A stretch of DNA of 12,259 nt. Source: an uncultured Collinsella sp. GTDB taxonomy: Bacteria > Actinomycetota > Coriobacteriia > Coriobacteriales > Coriobacteriaceae. How positions within the stretch are numbered: the first letter of the stretch is position 1; each line of letters opens with the position of its first letter. Shown in pieces: positions 12,237-12,259 of the stretch. The stretch is from positions 1 through 12,259 of the forward strand of contig CABUJL010000050.1 in NCBI GenBank assembly GCA_902491915.1, in the 5' to 3' direction. The position numbers and the translations under genes were made by a program. Below the pieces are notes generated by a model. It was not told the origin of the DNA, searched no databases, and saw only the letters and a program-made list of their open reading frames with translations.

Positions 12237-12259
12237 TCGGCCGAGATTGACCAATCCCG

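Overview
The window looks like a chromosomal segment of a moderately GC-rich actinobacterium, most likely a Coriobacteriia gut commensal such as Collinsella. This placement is inferred from gene content (a pgsA - FHA protein - MerR regulator run like that around garA/odhI in Actinobacteria, plus a DUF1836/DegV pair) and has not been confirmed by a search.

Positions 1-7641 are a dense core region. A partial glycosyltransferase with an MGDG-synthase-type N-terminus (1-803, minus) is divergent from thioredoxin reductase trxB (922-1860). A DUF1836 regulator (2015-2626) faces a DegV-family lipid-binding protein (2699-3565, minus) across a bidirectional terminator. The two promoter regions share a 25-nt element with 22 identical positions, which in front of degV forms a 15-bp inverted repeat. 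This suggests one regulator, possibly DUF1836 itself, controls both genes. A minus-strand cluster then reads, in transcription order, pgsA (7556-6852), a GarA/OdhI-like FHA protein (6785-6351), a MerR/FtsR-like regulator (6347-5463), apt (5426-4896) and a secreted coiled-coil NlpC/P60 hydrolase (4863-3742). It ends in an intrinsic terminator. Promoters are proposed before pgsA and before the FHA gene.

Positions 7642-7895 are a boundary. They hold two sets of interleaved inverted repeats and a tRNA-type terminator. Next to the terminator is the 3' part of a tRNA-Pro(GGG), from the anticodon loop to CCA, with no 5' half beside it. That is the scar expected where an integrative element entered a tRNA gene.

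Positions 7896-12259 look accessory. About 380 bp without a convincing gene precede a fused permease-ATPase ABC protein (8277-10091), which is translationally coupled to a small membrane-anchored protein (10093-10521). Two strong hairpins follow, then a decayed DnaQ-type exonuclease fragment. A minus-strand pair comes next: a 37-residue hydrophobic peptide (11337-11224) and a 79-residue three-helix membrane protein (11211-10972), preceded by a palindrome at a possible promoter. The window ends with an orphan minus-strand reading frame and a 144-residue (or shorter) membrane-anchored protein with an OB-like domain. No integrase, transposase, CRISPR array or intact RNA gene was seen. The best candidates for something undescribed are the peptide/membrane-protein pair with its neighbouring ABC system, and the shared DUF1836/degV operator.
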